From: Pedobacter hiemivivus
Lineage (GTDB): Bacteria; Bacteroidota; Bacteroidia; Sphingobacteriales; Sphingobacteriaceae
Length of the DNA: 64,000 nucleotides
Direction of reading: 5' to 3'
NCBI RefSeq assembly: GCF_004331685.1
Contig: NZ_SJSM01000006.1
Coordinates: 1-64,000, forward strand
The translations under genes and the position numbers were made by a program. Of the stretch, positions 46,589 through 55,068 are shown in pieces. The notes beneath the pieces were generated by a model, which searched no databases, was not told the DNA's origin, and was given only the letters and a program-made list of their open reading frames with translations. The first letter of the stretch is position 1; every line of letters starts with the position of its first letter.

Positions 46589-47668
46589 TTATTTGATTGA
46601 ATTTCCATAACCCACAATGAGTATAGATAAAATAAGGATTACTATTCCAGAGATTACAGTACCAAAAGTCCGCTTCTTTACACCACTCCATTCTTTAAAG
46701 AATAACCCCCATCCGTTAGCGACCAGAATAATACAAGCCATATGTAAAATCCATCCACTAGCTCCGTTACCCAACTTACTTTCGCCCATTCCATAAAAAA
46801 AGAACTGCAAAAACCAGGTTGTACCGGCAAGTGCAGAGAAAATATAGTTTTTAAGTAATGGCGCTTTTTTATCTGTATAATCTCCAAAAGTTTTATTACG
46901 ACGGTTCAACAGCATACACCAGAATAAGTTGGTGGTTAAGCCTCCCCATAAAATAACAACATAGGTCACATTGTTTTGAAAAAGAAATTCTCCCTGTTCG
47001 GGATTAATTGCTTTCCATGCTTCGTTGGCATGGTGCGCCATATCTTTACCGGCATCAATACCAAAGGCAAAGCAAGCACTTAGTACACCTGATACAATAG
47101 ATACAATTAGTCCAATGCCCAGTTTATACTCCTTATTAGATGGATCCGCTTTCCCTGAGGCTACCAGATCTTTCTCTTTCATACTACCCGCCAATCCACA
47201 TACTACGATACCGATTACGCAAACCAATAATCCAAGCAACACCATTTGTCCCCAATGACTGTTAGCCATATCAGACAAACTATCTTTTCCTGCGGTTGGA
47301 TTGAAATCATAATAAAGAGAAGGGATCAAAGCGCCAAATACAGAGCAAAGACCAAGAATTATGGTACTACCTAGTGATATACCGAGGTAGCGTACACCCA
47401 AACCATAGGTTAATCCGCCAATTCCCCATAGCAAACCAAAGAAATAAGTCAATAGTAATATTTTACCGTCCGTCTGAACAATGATGTCCATAAAGCCCGG
47501 AATAGTTAACCAGGCAGCCAATGGCGGAACGATTAACCAGGAAAACAATCCACCAACGATCCAATACGTTTCCCAAGCCCAGCTTTTGACTTTCTTGAAA
47601 GGGATATAGAAACTACCGGAAGCAAAGCCGCCGATGAAATGGAAAATAACTCCGAGAAGTATCTGCAT
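46589..47668 (-). CDS. rhaT: L-rhamnose/proton symporter
   Basis: RhaT (359 residues) is an inner-membrane protein of the drug/metabolite transporter superfamily with about ten membrane segments. It begins MQILLGVIFHFIGGFASGSFYIPFKKVKSWAWE, typical of RhaT. The motifs WGIGGLTYGLGVRYLGISLG and ITLGLCSVFGALIP-like helices agree with E. coli RhaT. It is the first gene of the operon, preceded by the repeat and -7-like box at 47695-47739. No outer-membrane SusC/D pair for rhamnosides is nearby. Confidence 0.95.
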   Translation of the reverse strand: MQILLGVIFHFIGGFASGSFYIPFKKVKSWAWETYWIVGGLFSWLIVPPLAAWLTIPGFMDIIVQTDGKILLLTYFFGLLWGIGGLTYGLGVRYLGISLGSTIILGLCSVFGALIPSLYYDFNPTAGKDSLSDMANSHWGQMVLLGLLVCVIGIVVCGLAGSMKEKDLVASGKADPSNKEYKLGIGLIVSIVSGVLSACFAFGIDAGKDMAHHANEAWKAINPEQGEFLFQNNVTYVVILWGGLTTNLFWCMLLNRRNKTFGDYTDKKAPLLKNYIFSALAGTTWFLQFFFYGMGESKLGNGASGWILHMACIILVANGWGLFFKEWSGVKKRTFGTVISGIVILILSILIVGYGNSIK

Positions 47669-47694
47669 AGTTTAGGTTTTTAAATTTGGTACGC

Positions 47695-47739
47695 CTAAAA
47701 TAGAAGAATCACACTATACTTCTGTCATGTACTGTCATG
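47695..47739 (-). promoter_or_regulatory. Probable rhamnose operon promoter with tandem operator half-sites
   Basis: Two copies of CTGTCATG (47722-47729 and 47732-47739, plus strand) are spaced by TA, a period of 10 bases. On the minus strand TATTTTAG (47702-47695) is a seven-of-eight -7 match, and the nearer repeat begins 19 bases upstream of it, where the -33 element should be but is absent. This layout is typical of an activator that replaces the -33 contact. The GntR-type protein at 40700-41731 is the obvious candidate to bind. Confidence 0.55.
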
Positions 47740-47741
47740 CC

Positions 47742-48467
47742 CTAAAAAAGCATTTTATTTTTGAAAGGGTAATTGCCTATCATTTTATATAGCTTTCCTG
47801 TGCAAATTAAATCCTGAAGTTCTTTTAGATGCGTGCTATGATGTAAATCCGTTCCAGCAAAATCATAGTAATTCTTTTTTAAAAGGCGTTGTGCTACTGA
47901 TTTTACCTCAGGTCCATAATATCCTGCCAGGGCCAATAGATTTAATTGAAATAAAACGCCCATATCTTTTAACCTGTCGTACCGTTCTAACTTTTTATGG
48001 TAAAAGCCATATCGCTCAGGATGGGCAAGAATCACCTTACATCCTGCCAACTGAAGATCAAAGACAACCTTTTCAATCTGAGGCATTTCTGACAAATAAG
48101 ACATTTCTATCAGTATGTGTTGATCGGGTAAGCACAATAAGTTTTTAGCAACCTTAAAAGTTTCATCCACCATGTATTCCGCAGCAGCATCGATTTCGAC
48201 CTTCAAATTCGTTTTAACCAAGGCTGCTTTAACATCCTTTAGGGCATGAGTAATGGTTTCAGCGGTATTGGGATACAACTCCGTAAAAATATGTGGTGTA
48301 CAAAAAAATTTATGGAATCCCAGCTCAGTCAATTCTTTGATAAAATCTACAGATTGTACGAGGTCTATGGCCCCGTCATCAATACCTGGCAATAAATGGC
48401 TATGCATATCAACACCTAGCCATTCCACATCACGTACATAATTTTTTCTCCTAAAAAACGAAATCAT
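47742..48467 (-). CDS. PHP-domain tyrosine-protein phosphatase (CpsB/YwqE type)
   Basis: The 241-residue protein has PHP-domain metal motifs: DMHSHLLPGIDDG, FFCTPHIF, ILAHPERYG and GTDLHHS. CpsB/Wzb-like PHP enzymes dephosphorylate the tyrosine cluster of Wzc-type kinases and so control polymer length and export. A matching kinase (Wzc-like) is encoded divergently at 50097. It starts 10 bases after the GT2 gene stop, so the two minus-strand genes form a small operon facing away from the main polysaccharide operon. Confidence 0.9.
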   Translation of the reverse strand: MISFFRRKNYVRDVEWLGVDMHSHLLPGIDDGAIDLVQSVDFIKELTELGFHKFFCTPHIFTELYPNTAETITHALKDVKAALVKTNLKVEIDAAAEYMVDETFKVAKNLLCLPDQHILIEMSYLSEMPQIEKVVFDLQLAGCKVILAHPERYGFYHKKLERYDRLKDMGVLFQLNLLALAGYYGPEVKSVAQRLLKKNYYDFAGTDLHHSTHLKELQDLICTGKLYKMIGNYPFKNKMLF

Positions 48468-48477
48468 GAGCTATTCT

Positions 48478-49227
48478 TTAACCTATAAACTGTCCTACCT
48501 TCCTTAACGGCTTTAGGACAAGACCCAGGAAGGGCATGCCTATATTATTATTAGTCATTGCTCTAAAATCACATCTCCAGGCTTTGATACGATTCAATAA
48601 ATTTTGATTACTCACACCACCCTGCGTCATATTAACTATTACTTTATTTAAATAACAAACCTTAGCCTTATTTGTGTGCATAAAACGGAGCATCAATTCA
48701 TAATCCGCAGCCGTACCATACCTGGAATTATATAAACCCAGCTGCTCAAACATTTCTCTTTTTGCATAAAAAGTTGGGTGAGGAGGCATCCAACCCCAAT
48801 TAAATTTACCTGGGGAATAATTACCAGATCGCCATCTGCGCAGCACCTTGCCATTCGGGTTTACATAATCTAAATCGGCATATAAAATATCGGCATTATT
48901 TTGCACAAAAGACGCTACTATTTCACTGATTACATTATCATTAGCAAAATAGTCATCTGCATTTAACAGTCCTACAACATCTCCTGTAGATTTCATAATT
49001 CCTTTATTCATGGCATCATAAATTCCATCATCTGCTTCTGATTTAAAGTAATGAATATGCACTTTATTTTGCCGAATTATATCCGCCGTTCCATCGCTAG
49101 AATTTCCGTCAATAATGATGTACTCAACGTTTTTATAGGTTTGTCGAGCTACCGAATCAATGCACTGTTGTATTGTTTTTGCTGCATTGTATGTTACTGT
49201 AACTAGCGAAATTTTTACATTAATCAT
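48478..49227 (-). CDS. Family-2 glycosyltransferase
   Basis: The 249-residue protein is a GT-A fold enzyme: KISLVTVTYNAAKTIQQCID at the start, IIIDGNSSDGTADII, and LLNADDYF with the DxD-like nucleotide-sugar site. It resembles WcaA/WfgS-type transferases that add a sugar to lipid-linked polysaccharide intermediates. No membrane helix is evident. It is divergent from wza with 96 bases between starts and probably belongs functionally to the same locus. Confidence 0.88.
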   Translation of the reverse strand: MINVKISLVTVTYNAAKTIQQCIDSVARQTYKNVEYIIIDGNSSDGTADIIRQNKVHIHYFKSEADDGIYDAMNKGIMKSTGDVVGLLNADDYFANDNVISEIVASFVQNNADILYADLDYVNPNGKVLRRWRSGNYSPGKFNWGWMPPHPTFYAKREMFEQLGLYNSRYGTAADYELMLRFMHTNKAKVCYLNKVIVNMTQGGVSNQNLLNRIKAWRCDFRAMTNNNIGMPFLGLVLKPLRKVGQFIG

Positions 49228-49272
49228 GACAACGAATTTAATGATTAATTACAATTATTTATATTTAATATG

Positions 49273-49280
49273 TACTTTTG
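49273..49280 (+). promoter_or_regulatory. -7 box of the polysaccharide operon
   Basis: TACTTTTG fits TAnnTTTG exactly. The predicted start site near 49287 lies downstream of an in-frame ATG at 49270, which supports using the later ATG at 49324 for the Wza-like gene. The -33 element is weak or absent. Confidence 0.5.
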
Positions 49281-49323
49281 GCGAATTGGCGTATTGCTAT
49301 GGGAATTAAGGCAGTTTTTTAAT

Positions 49324-50097
49324 ATGTGTTTCATTAAGAAAATCATCAATTTATTGATCGTTTCTACAATTCTATTTGCTAGTTTTTCTTGCGCTAACAG
49401 ACAAAAACAGGCGCTTTTTGAAAAAAAATCCACCGCAAACAATTCCCCAAAAAAGGAATTAACCCCGCCCAATTATCAGATAAAACCAGGGGATTTGTTA
49501 CAGGTAAAAAACCTGCAAAACAGAAACCTCATTGTTAATGAATCCTTTACAAAAGAAAAAGAAGCATCAAACAACAACCACGAGCAGACTTACCTGGTTG
49601 AACAAGATAGTACTATTGGGCTACCTATACTTGGACGTGTAAAAGTTGGAGGGCTCACACGCAGAGACGCCGCAAATCAAGTACAATCACTTTATAGGAA
49701 AGAACTCAAAGATCCAATCATTGAATTGAAAATCATTAACTTAAAAGTAACCTTACTCGGAGAAGTCAAGAATCAAGGCATATACAACCTCTTAAAAGAC
49801 CATACTTCCTTGATTGAAATCATTGGAGAAGCAGGTGGCCTTACCGATAAAGCAAGCAGCAACAATCTGAAAATAATTCGGGGTGGGATGCAAAATCCGC
49901 AAATTATCAACCTTGACCTGACCGACATCAGCACACTTTCTGACTCCAGAACTTTACTAGAGAATAACGATATCATTTACATCGCCCAAAATAAACGAGC
50001 GATCCGATCCGAGAAACTACAAAGCATGTCGGCCATTTTGCAACCGGTTATTGCTTTATTAAATACAGCATTACTCATCTATACAATTACACGTTGA
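49324..50097 (+). CDS. Wza-like outer-membrane polysaccharide export lipoprotein
   Basis: The 257-residue protein (from ATG 49324) has a lipoprotein signal ending FASFSC with Cys23. A Poly_export domain follows (YQIKPGDLLQVKN... QDSTIGLPILGRVKVGGLTRRDAANQV), then one SLBB domain (KVTLLGEVKNQGIYNL...LIEIIGEAGGLTDKASSNNL) and a hydrophobic C-terminal segment (ILQPVIALLNTALLIYTITR) that may span the outer membrane. It would form the outer-membrane exit of a Wzc-dependent capsule or exopolysaccharide. It overlaps wzc by one base (TGATG). Confidence 0.9.
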   Translation: MCFIKKIINLLIVSTILFASFSCANRQKQALFEKKSTANNSPKKELTPPNYQIKPGDLLQVKNLQNRNLIVNESFTKEKEASNNNHEQTYLVEQDSTIGLPILGRVKVGGLTRRDAANQVQSLYRKELKDPIIELKIINLKVTLLGEVKNQGIYNLLKDHTSLIEIIGEAGGLTDKASSNNLKIIRGGMQNPQIINLDLTDISTLSDSRTLLENNDIIYIAQNKRAIRSEKLQSMSAILQPVIALLNTALLIYTITR

Positions 50098-52457
50098 TGC
50101 AGGAAGAAAAGGTTCAAAAAAGGAGCGACGCCAAGGAAATTGACTATTTAAAAATAGCGCGAATATTACTTAGTCGTTGGTATATATTGGCTGGATCAAT
50201 TTTAACTGCACTATTAATTGCCTATGCTTATCTATGGTTTACACCAAAAACATATGCCACATCGGGCATTCTAAAGTTTGAGGAAAAGAAATCGGAACTA
50301 TCTGACCTTGTTAATGCAATGAGCAACTCGGGCCGCAGCCCTGCTAGTTTACAAAGCGAAAAATTCATATTACAGAGTAGAAACTTACTATTAAGTGCCA
50401 TTAAACAACTGGACTATCGCATTAGTTTTTACATCTCCGGCAGGCTACGTGACTACGACCTGTACCCTAAACAGCCGCTTCACATCAATCTTTTGAAACT
50501 TGACAGTTTAAATTTTTATCAGGGCGCTATTGCATTTAAACCTATAAACGAAAAGACATTTAACCTCAGTTGGAGCGCTTCTGGCAAGGAAGTACAAAAA
50601 GTCTGCACTTACAATACCCCCCTAAGCATTGGGAATGTAGGATTTACCATTAAATATCCTGGCCCAATCCAACCAAATATTGTTTATATGTTTAAGTTCA
50701 ACACTCCTGAAAGCCTTCTAGGTAGGGTAAATGAAGGATTGCGAACAAGTGAAGCGGCTAAAAATTCCAATATCGTCAGCCTTCAACAAACGGATTCCAA
50801 TCCTCGCTTTGCGGCCGATATATTAAATGCAATCATGTCCGGCTATCTGGATTACGACAGAAACCAAAAAGCCCAATCGGCTACTCAGATGATTCGTTTT
50901 ATCAATGAGCAGCAAGAATATCTCTCTTCGAAAGTAAAAGGATCTGAGAGGTCTTTGGAAAAATACAAACAGCATTCCGGCATCATGGACGTCAATTCAT
51001 CGGCTAGCGTTGCCTTATCTAAAGTGACTGAGCTCGAGTCGCAGCGTTCTTTATTAAAAATACAACTGATGGCCATTGATCAGTTAAAAAAACAAATCAG
51101 CAACGAGAAACACCATGCAAGCCTCAATTTTAATCTGGAAGGCAACATTGATCCCTTACTGGGGACCCTGATTAGCAAGCTGAATGACTTACTTACGGAT
51201 AAAAATGCACTGTTAAAAACATACAACAGCACCTCTGAAACGGTAGAAGAGGTAAACAGCCAAATTGCTAAGGTCAAAAATGCGGCATTACAGAATATTA
51301 ATGCCTCCAACCAACGAATTCAAAAGAATATAGCTTACATCAATACCCAATTATCGCAAGTTGATCAGCAAGTATCGTCATTTCCCGCTGCCGAAAAAGA
51401 TATGATTAGTTTACTTCGGGATTTCGAAATCAATGAAAAAGTATATTCATTTTTATCAGAAAAGAAGCTTGAAGCACAGATAAACAGGTCCGCAATTCTT
51501 CCTGGCGCAACAATCATTGAGCCTGCGCAAGTTAATGACACGCCAATATCACCTAATGTCCCCAAGATTTACCGCAGCGCGATTATCTTTGGCCTGTTAG
51601 CAGGATTGGCAATTATAGCGTTTATCCGGATATTAAATCCGTTCATCTATGATAAGGAATCTGTCGAAAACATGACGACAATACCCATTGTAGGTATCAT
51701 CAGAAAATATTCAGGTCCCAGCCCAAGGTCTATCTTTGCCGAATCTGTGCGGGCCGTACGTACCAACCTTAATTTTCTAGCTTCAGATCAAAAGAGCAAA
51801 GTGATCTGCATTACTTCGGAAGTCGCCGGAGAAGGGAAATCTTTCGTTGCCCTTAACCTTTCAAACACACTTGCCCTAATTGACAAAAAAGTAGTATTGA
51901 TTGGCGCAGACCTGCGACGCCCTAAACTTCACCACACTTTTGGAAGTGCCAATAGCAAAGGTTTGAGCAATTACCTGGTCAACCAAGCTACGGTTGATGA
52001 GATTATCCAACATACAGATCACAATAATCTTGATTTTATCAGCTCAGGACCAATTCCGCCTAATCCATCTGAATTACTCCACCATGAGCGACTTACAGGT
52101 TTATTAAATGAACTTAAAAAGCGGTATGAAATCATCATGATCGATACTGCGCCTGTTGGCCTGGTATCCGATTCCATCCCTTTAATTTGTAGGAGCGACA
52201 TCAATATTTTTGTGATCCGATATGGGAAATCAAAGCACAATGCAGCCTTGATCCCTCAAGCCCTGGCAAAGGAATACAATTTAAACAATATGGCGATTGT
52301 ATTGAACGCCTTTGAGGAGAACGTTTTGCAATCGGGCTATTACAAGAGCAGCACAAGCCAAGGTAGGCTTCACTATTATGCTGATTACAATAGCCATCAG
52401 CATTCGGGTTATTATGAGGATGAAAAAAAATCAAAATGGTGGAGCATCAGAAGATAA
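50097..52457 (+). CDS. Wzc-like polysaccharide co-polymerase and tyrosine autokinase
   Basis: The 786-residue protein has a Wzz domain with a first membrane helix (about 28-48), a long periplasmic coiled coil (about 250-455) with a GNVR-type end, a second helix (about 490-510) and a cytoplasmic BY-kinase. The Walker A motif is S574-E-V-A-G-E-G-K581-S582, and the Walker A-prime strand reads VVLIGAD605LRRP. The tail (about 740-775) is rich in tyrosine, the autophosphorylation cluster. The usual first acidic residue of the A-prime motif is glycine (G603). The ATG at 50097 overlaps the wza-like stop; a TTG just before it is less likely. Confidence 0.92.
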   Translation: MQEEKVQKRSDAKEIDYLKIARILLSRWYILAGSILTALLIAYAYLWFTPKTYATSGILKFEEKKSELSDLVNAMSNSGRSPASLQSEKFILQSRNLLLSAIKQLDYRISFYISGRLRDYDLYPKQPLHINLLKLDSLNFYQGAIAFKPINEKTFNLSWSASGKEVQKVCTYNTPLSIGNVGFTIKYPGPIQPNIVYMFKFNTPESLLGRVNEGLRTSEAAKNSNIVSLQQTDSNPRFAADILNAIMSGYLDYDRNQKAQSATQMIRFINEQQEYLSSKVKGSERSLEKYKQHSGIMDVNSSASVALSKVTELESQRSLLKIQLMAIDQLKKQISNEKHHASLNFNLEGNIDPLLGTLISKLNDLLTDKNALLKTYNSTSETVEEVNSQIAKVKNAALQNINASNQRIQKNIAYINTQLSQVDQQVSSFPAAEKDMISLLRDFEINEKVYSFLSEKKLEAQINRSAILPGATIIEPAQVNDTPISPNVPKIYRSAIIFGLLAGLAIIAFIRILNPFIYDKESVENMTTIPIVGIIRKYSGPSPRSIFAESVRAVRTNLNFLASDQKSKVICITSEVAGEGKSFVALNLSNTLALIDKKVVLIGADLRRPKLHHTFGSANSKGLSNYLVNQATVDEIIQHTDHNNLDFISSGPIPPNPSELLHHERLTGLLNELKKRYEIIMIDTAPVGLVSDSIPLICRSDINIFVIRYGKSKHNAALIPQALAKEYNLNNMAIVLNAFEENVLQSGYYKSSTSQGRLHYYADYNSHQHSGYYEDEKKSKWWSIRR

Positions 52458-52948
52458 AGAAGTGGCTACCGGTTTACACCAAGTCCCGCGCTGAAAAGAA
52501 GGCGCAGCAAGCTTTGTTGGGCAAAAATATTGAAGCCTACCTGCCGCTTCAGCGTCAGCTGAAACAATGGAGCGATAGAAAAAAATGGGTTGATGAACCA
52601 TTGATCAAATCATATCTATTTGTTCATATTGAGCCAGGCCAGCAAACTGAGGTATTGATGACCAATGGCATTTCCCGTTTCATTTATTTTTCGGGAGAGA
52701 TTGCAGCGATGCCAGACAAACAGATTCAAGACCTTAAATTATTATTGGCTAGCCCCTATGAATTGGAAATTACAGAAGAGCGGCTACAACCAGGCGAGAA
52801 AATAGAGATCAAAGCAGGCCCTTTAAAAGGAATCATCGGCGAGATCATTGAATATAAATCTCAAAAGCAATTGCTGTTGAGATTAGGAGACCTACAACAT
52901 TCCATCGTTGTGAATGTTGCAGCATCCTTAATTGAAAGAATACCTTAA
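52436..52948 (+). CDS. UpxY-type transcription antiterminator (NusG paralogue)
   Basis: The 170-residue protein has a NusG N-terminal domain (about 8-100; KKWLPVYTKSRAEKKAQQAL, KSYLFVHIE, ISRFIYFSGEIAAMPDKQI) and a C-terminal KOW domain (about 118-165; IKAGPLKGIIGEIIEYKSQ). UpxY and RfaH-like proteins bind RNA polymerase early in a polysaccharide operon and suppress premature termination. It overlaps the wzc end by 22 bases and precedes a structured 120-base leader and the glycosyltransferase run, which is consistent with that role. Confidence 0.88.
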   Translation: MVEHQKIKKWLPVYTKSRAEKKAQQALLGKNIEAYLPLQRQLKQWSDRKKWVDEPLIKSYLFVHIEPGQQTEVLMTNGISRFIYFSGEIAAMPDKQIQDLKLLLASPYELEITEERLQPGEKIEIKAGPLKGIIGEIIEYKSQKQLLLRLGDLQHSIVVNVAASLIERIP

Positions 52949-53068
52949 AAGTTAAACGCAATTACAATAGCGTTTAGCACCTGAAAAGCATAAAAAGCAA
53001 TAAGTCAATAAAAATGTGACTTAGGGAGCGAAGCTATGGATTAACCGCAGCATCGAGAGGGTGATGTA
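52949..53068 (+). promoter_or_regulatory. Structured leader between the antiterminator gene and the glycosyltransferases
   Basis: Two perfect 7-bp hairpins: TAAACGC (52953-52959) with 52970-52976, and TAAGTCA (53001-53007) with 53017-53023. A weaker one follows (GCTATGG 53033-53039 with CCGCAGC 53045-53051, one mismatch and one G-T pair). None has a T-run, so they are not ordinary terminators. They may be pause or recruitment sites for the antiterminator. AGAGGG just before 53069 is a good ribosome binding site. Confidence 0.45.
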
Positions 53069-54199
53069 ATGTCGAAAAGAATATTATTCCTTACACTGGA
53101 AACATTCAGCGCAGCTGGTGGCATCCAAAGCATGAACCGAACTTTGGCATATTCGCTATACGAGCTATGTAAAAAAAATAACTGGGACATTAAACTATAT
53201 TGTTTAAATGACCTGTCTGCCGATGTAAAGCCAAAATACCTGCCATTTTTTTGTTTCAAAGGGTTCGGCAAAAACAAGGCCATGTTTACTTTAAAAAGCA
53301 TAATGAATGGAATGAACACGGACCTGGTACTGCTGAGTCACGTTAATCTTTCTATAATCGGCCTTGCCATTCGACTTCTAAATCCCAACTGTAAAATATG
53401 GCTGATAGCACATGGGATCGAGGTTTGGCAACCATTAAAGGGCTGGAAAAAACGCATCTGGAATACTGCAAATCGCGTGATATGTGTTAGCCAATTTACA
53501 AAATCAAAAGTGATGAAGCTACACGGTGCAAGCCCATCACACTGCGTCGTTTTAAACAACGTCTTAGATCCTTTTATAAAACTGCCAGAAAATTTTGACA
53601 AGCCTGAATATCTTTTAAGACGATATGGATTAAAGCCTGGTGACCCGGTGGCTTTCACGTTAACACGGATCAATCTTGCAGAAAAATTTAAAGGCTATGA
53701 CCAGGTCATCACTGCTGTTGCCCGAATCAAACAATACCTACCTTCGATTAAATACATCCTTGCTGGTCCCTGTGAGCCTACCGAAAAAAGTAGAATTGAA
53801 CAGCTGGTAGCAGATCAGGGGCTCAGCAACAATTTTATCCTCAGCGGATATATCGAAGAAAAAGAACTGGCAGATCATTATCTGCTAGCAGATTTGTTTG
53901 TACTACCCAGCAAAAAGGAAGGTTTCGGAATTGTATTTATAGAAGCTATGGCTTATGGCTTACCGGTTATCTGTGGCGATGTGGACGGGAGCATTGATGC
54001 GGTTCGCAATAGCGAGATGGGAATGGCAATTGACCCCGACGATATTGACGCACTGGAAATGGCCATCATTCAGAAATTAAGCATGAACTTAACGATAGAT
54101 GATCGGAAAAACATTCAGGGCCAATGCCTAAAGCATTTTAACGAAACCAATTACAGGGATATTTTAGAGAAATTGATTATAAATGAAACCGTTGACTGA
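53069..54199 (+). CDS. Family-4 glycosyltransferase
   Basis: The 376-residue protein is a GT-B enzyme. The N-terminal half starts RILFLTLETFSAAGGIQSMN, the linker has VICVSQFTKSKVMKLHG, and the C-terminal half has FTLTRINLAEKFKGYD and the donor-binding E-x7-E motif KEGFGIVFIEAMAYGLPVI. Retaining transfer of a sugar to a lipid-linked oligosaccharide is the expected reaction; donor and acceptor are unknown. Its last 17 bases overlap the ABC permease gene. Confidence 0.9.
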   Translation: MSKRILFLTLETFSAAGGIQSMNRTLAYSLYELCKKNNWDIKLYCLNDLSADVKPKYLPFFCFKGFGKNKAMFTLKSIMNGMNTDLVLLSHVNLSIIGLAIRLLNPNCKIWLIAHGIEVWQPLKGWKKRIWNTANRVICVSQFTKSKVMKLHGASPSHCVVLNNVLDPFIKLPENFDKPEYLLRRYGLKPGDPVAFTLTRINLAEKFKGYDQVITAVARIKQYLPSIKYILAGPCEPTEKSRIEQLVADQGLSNNFILSGYIEEKELADHYLLADLFVLPSKKEGFGIVFIEAMAYGLPVICGDVDGSIDAVRNSEMGMAIDPDDIDALEMAIIQKLSMNLTIDDRKNIQGQCLKHFNETNYRDILEKLIINETVD

Positions 54200-55046
54200 A
54201 GAAGATTGGGATATTGAGATTAAACCACTAAACAATCTACTGGACTTAAAACTAAGGGATGTTTGGCATTATAGGGATTTGTTATTGCTATTGGTCAAAC
54301 GAGATTTCGTTTCGTTTTACAAACAGACGATATTGGGACCATTGTGGTTTTTTATCCAGCCGCTCTTTACCACCATCATATTTACATTTGTTTTCGGCAA
54401 TATGGCTGGCATCTCTACGGATGGCCTTCCCCAGCCTTTATTTTACATGGCCGGGATTACCACATGGAATTACTTTGCAGAATGCTTAAATAAAACCAGT
54501 ACCGTATTTAAAGACAATGCAAACCTGTTCGGAAAGGTTTATTTCCCAAGATTAATTATGCCTTTAAGCATTGTCGCATCCAACTTAGTTCGCTTTGGTG
54601 TACAAATGCTCTTATTCCTATTGATGATGCTGTTCTATCTGGGCACAGATGTGCAATTTAGTCCAAACCGGTATATCCTGTTATTTCCTTTACTTGTGGT
54701 TTTGATGGCATGTTTAGGCCTGGGCTTAGGCATGATCATCTCTGCAATGACAACTAAATATCGTGACCTCGCATTCCTGGTTACGTTTGGCGTACAATTG
54801 CTAATGTATGCCACAACGGTAATTTATCCTTTATCTACTGCTTTAGCTAAATATCCAACCTACGCCTGGATTATTGAATACAACCCGATGACGCCTATTA
54901 TCGAGGCATTCAGGTATGGTTTTCTGGGTAAGGGCAGCTTCAGCTGGCAAAGTCTTGGCTATTGTACCACCATCACACTTTCTATTATGGTTATAGGGCT
55001 GATTGTCTTTAATAAAGTAGAGAAAACATTTGTAGATACCGTTTAA
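54183..55046 (+). CDS. ABC-2 type polysaccharide export permease (Wzm-like)
   Basis: The 287-residue membrane protein has six hydrophobic segments and the family start YRDLLLLLVKRDFVSFYKQTILGPLWFFIQPL, followed by FGNMAGISTDGLPQPLFYMAGITTWNYFAEC. This is the Wzm/TagG/KpsM-type permease that exports completed lipid-linked O-antigen or related polymers through the inner membrane. It is paired with the ATPase gene 22 bases downstream. Confidence 0.92.
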   Translation: MKPLTEEDWDIEIKPLNNLLDLKLRDVWHYRDLLLLLVKRDFVSFYKQTILGPLWFFIQPLFTTIIFTFVFGNMAGISTDGLPQPLFYMAGITTWNYFAECLNKTSTVFKDNANLFGKVYFPRLIMPLSIVASNLVRFGVQMLLFLLMMLFYLGTDVQFSPNRYILLFPLLVVLMACLGLGLGMIISAMTTKYRDLAFLVTFGVQLLMYATTVIYPLSTALAKYPTYAWIIEYNPMTPIIEAFRYGFLGKGSFSWQSLGYCTTITLSIMVIGLIVFNKVEKTFVDTV

Positions 55047-55068
55047 CATTGGTTTATCCTATAGATTT

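Noticed and set aside
49270-49323. An earlier ATG for the Wza-like lipoprotein
   Set aside because: It would place 18 residues ahead of a good lipoprotein signal, and it overlaps an exact TAnnTTTG box whose start site lies downstream of it.
52949-53068. A c-di-GMP (GEMM) riboswitch in the leader after the antiterminator gene
   Set aside because: Hairpins are present, but the conserved GEMM junction sequences and the tetraloop-receptor pair could not be found.
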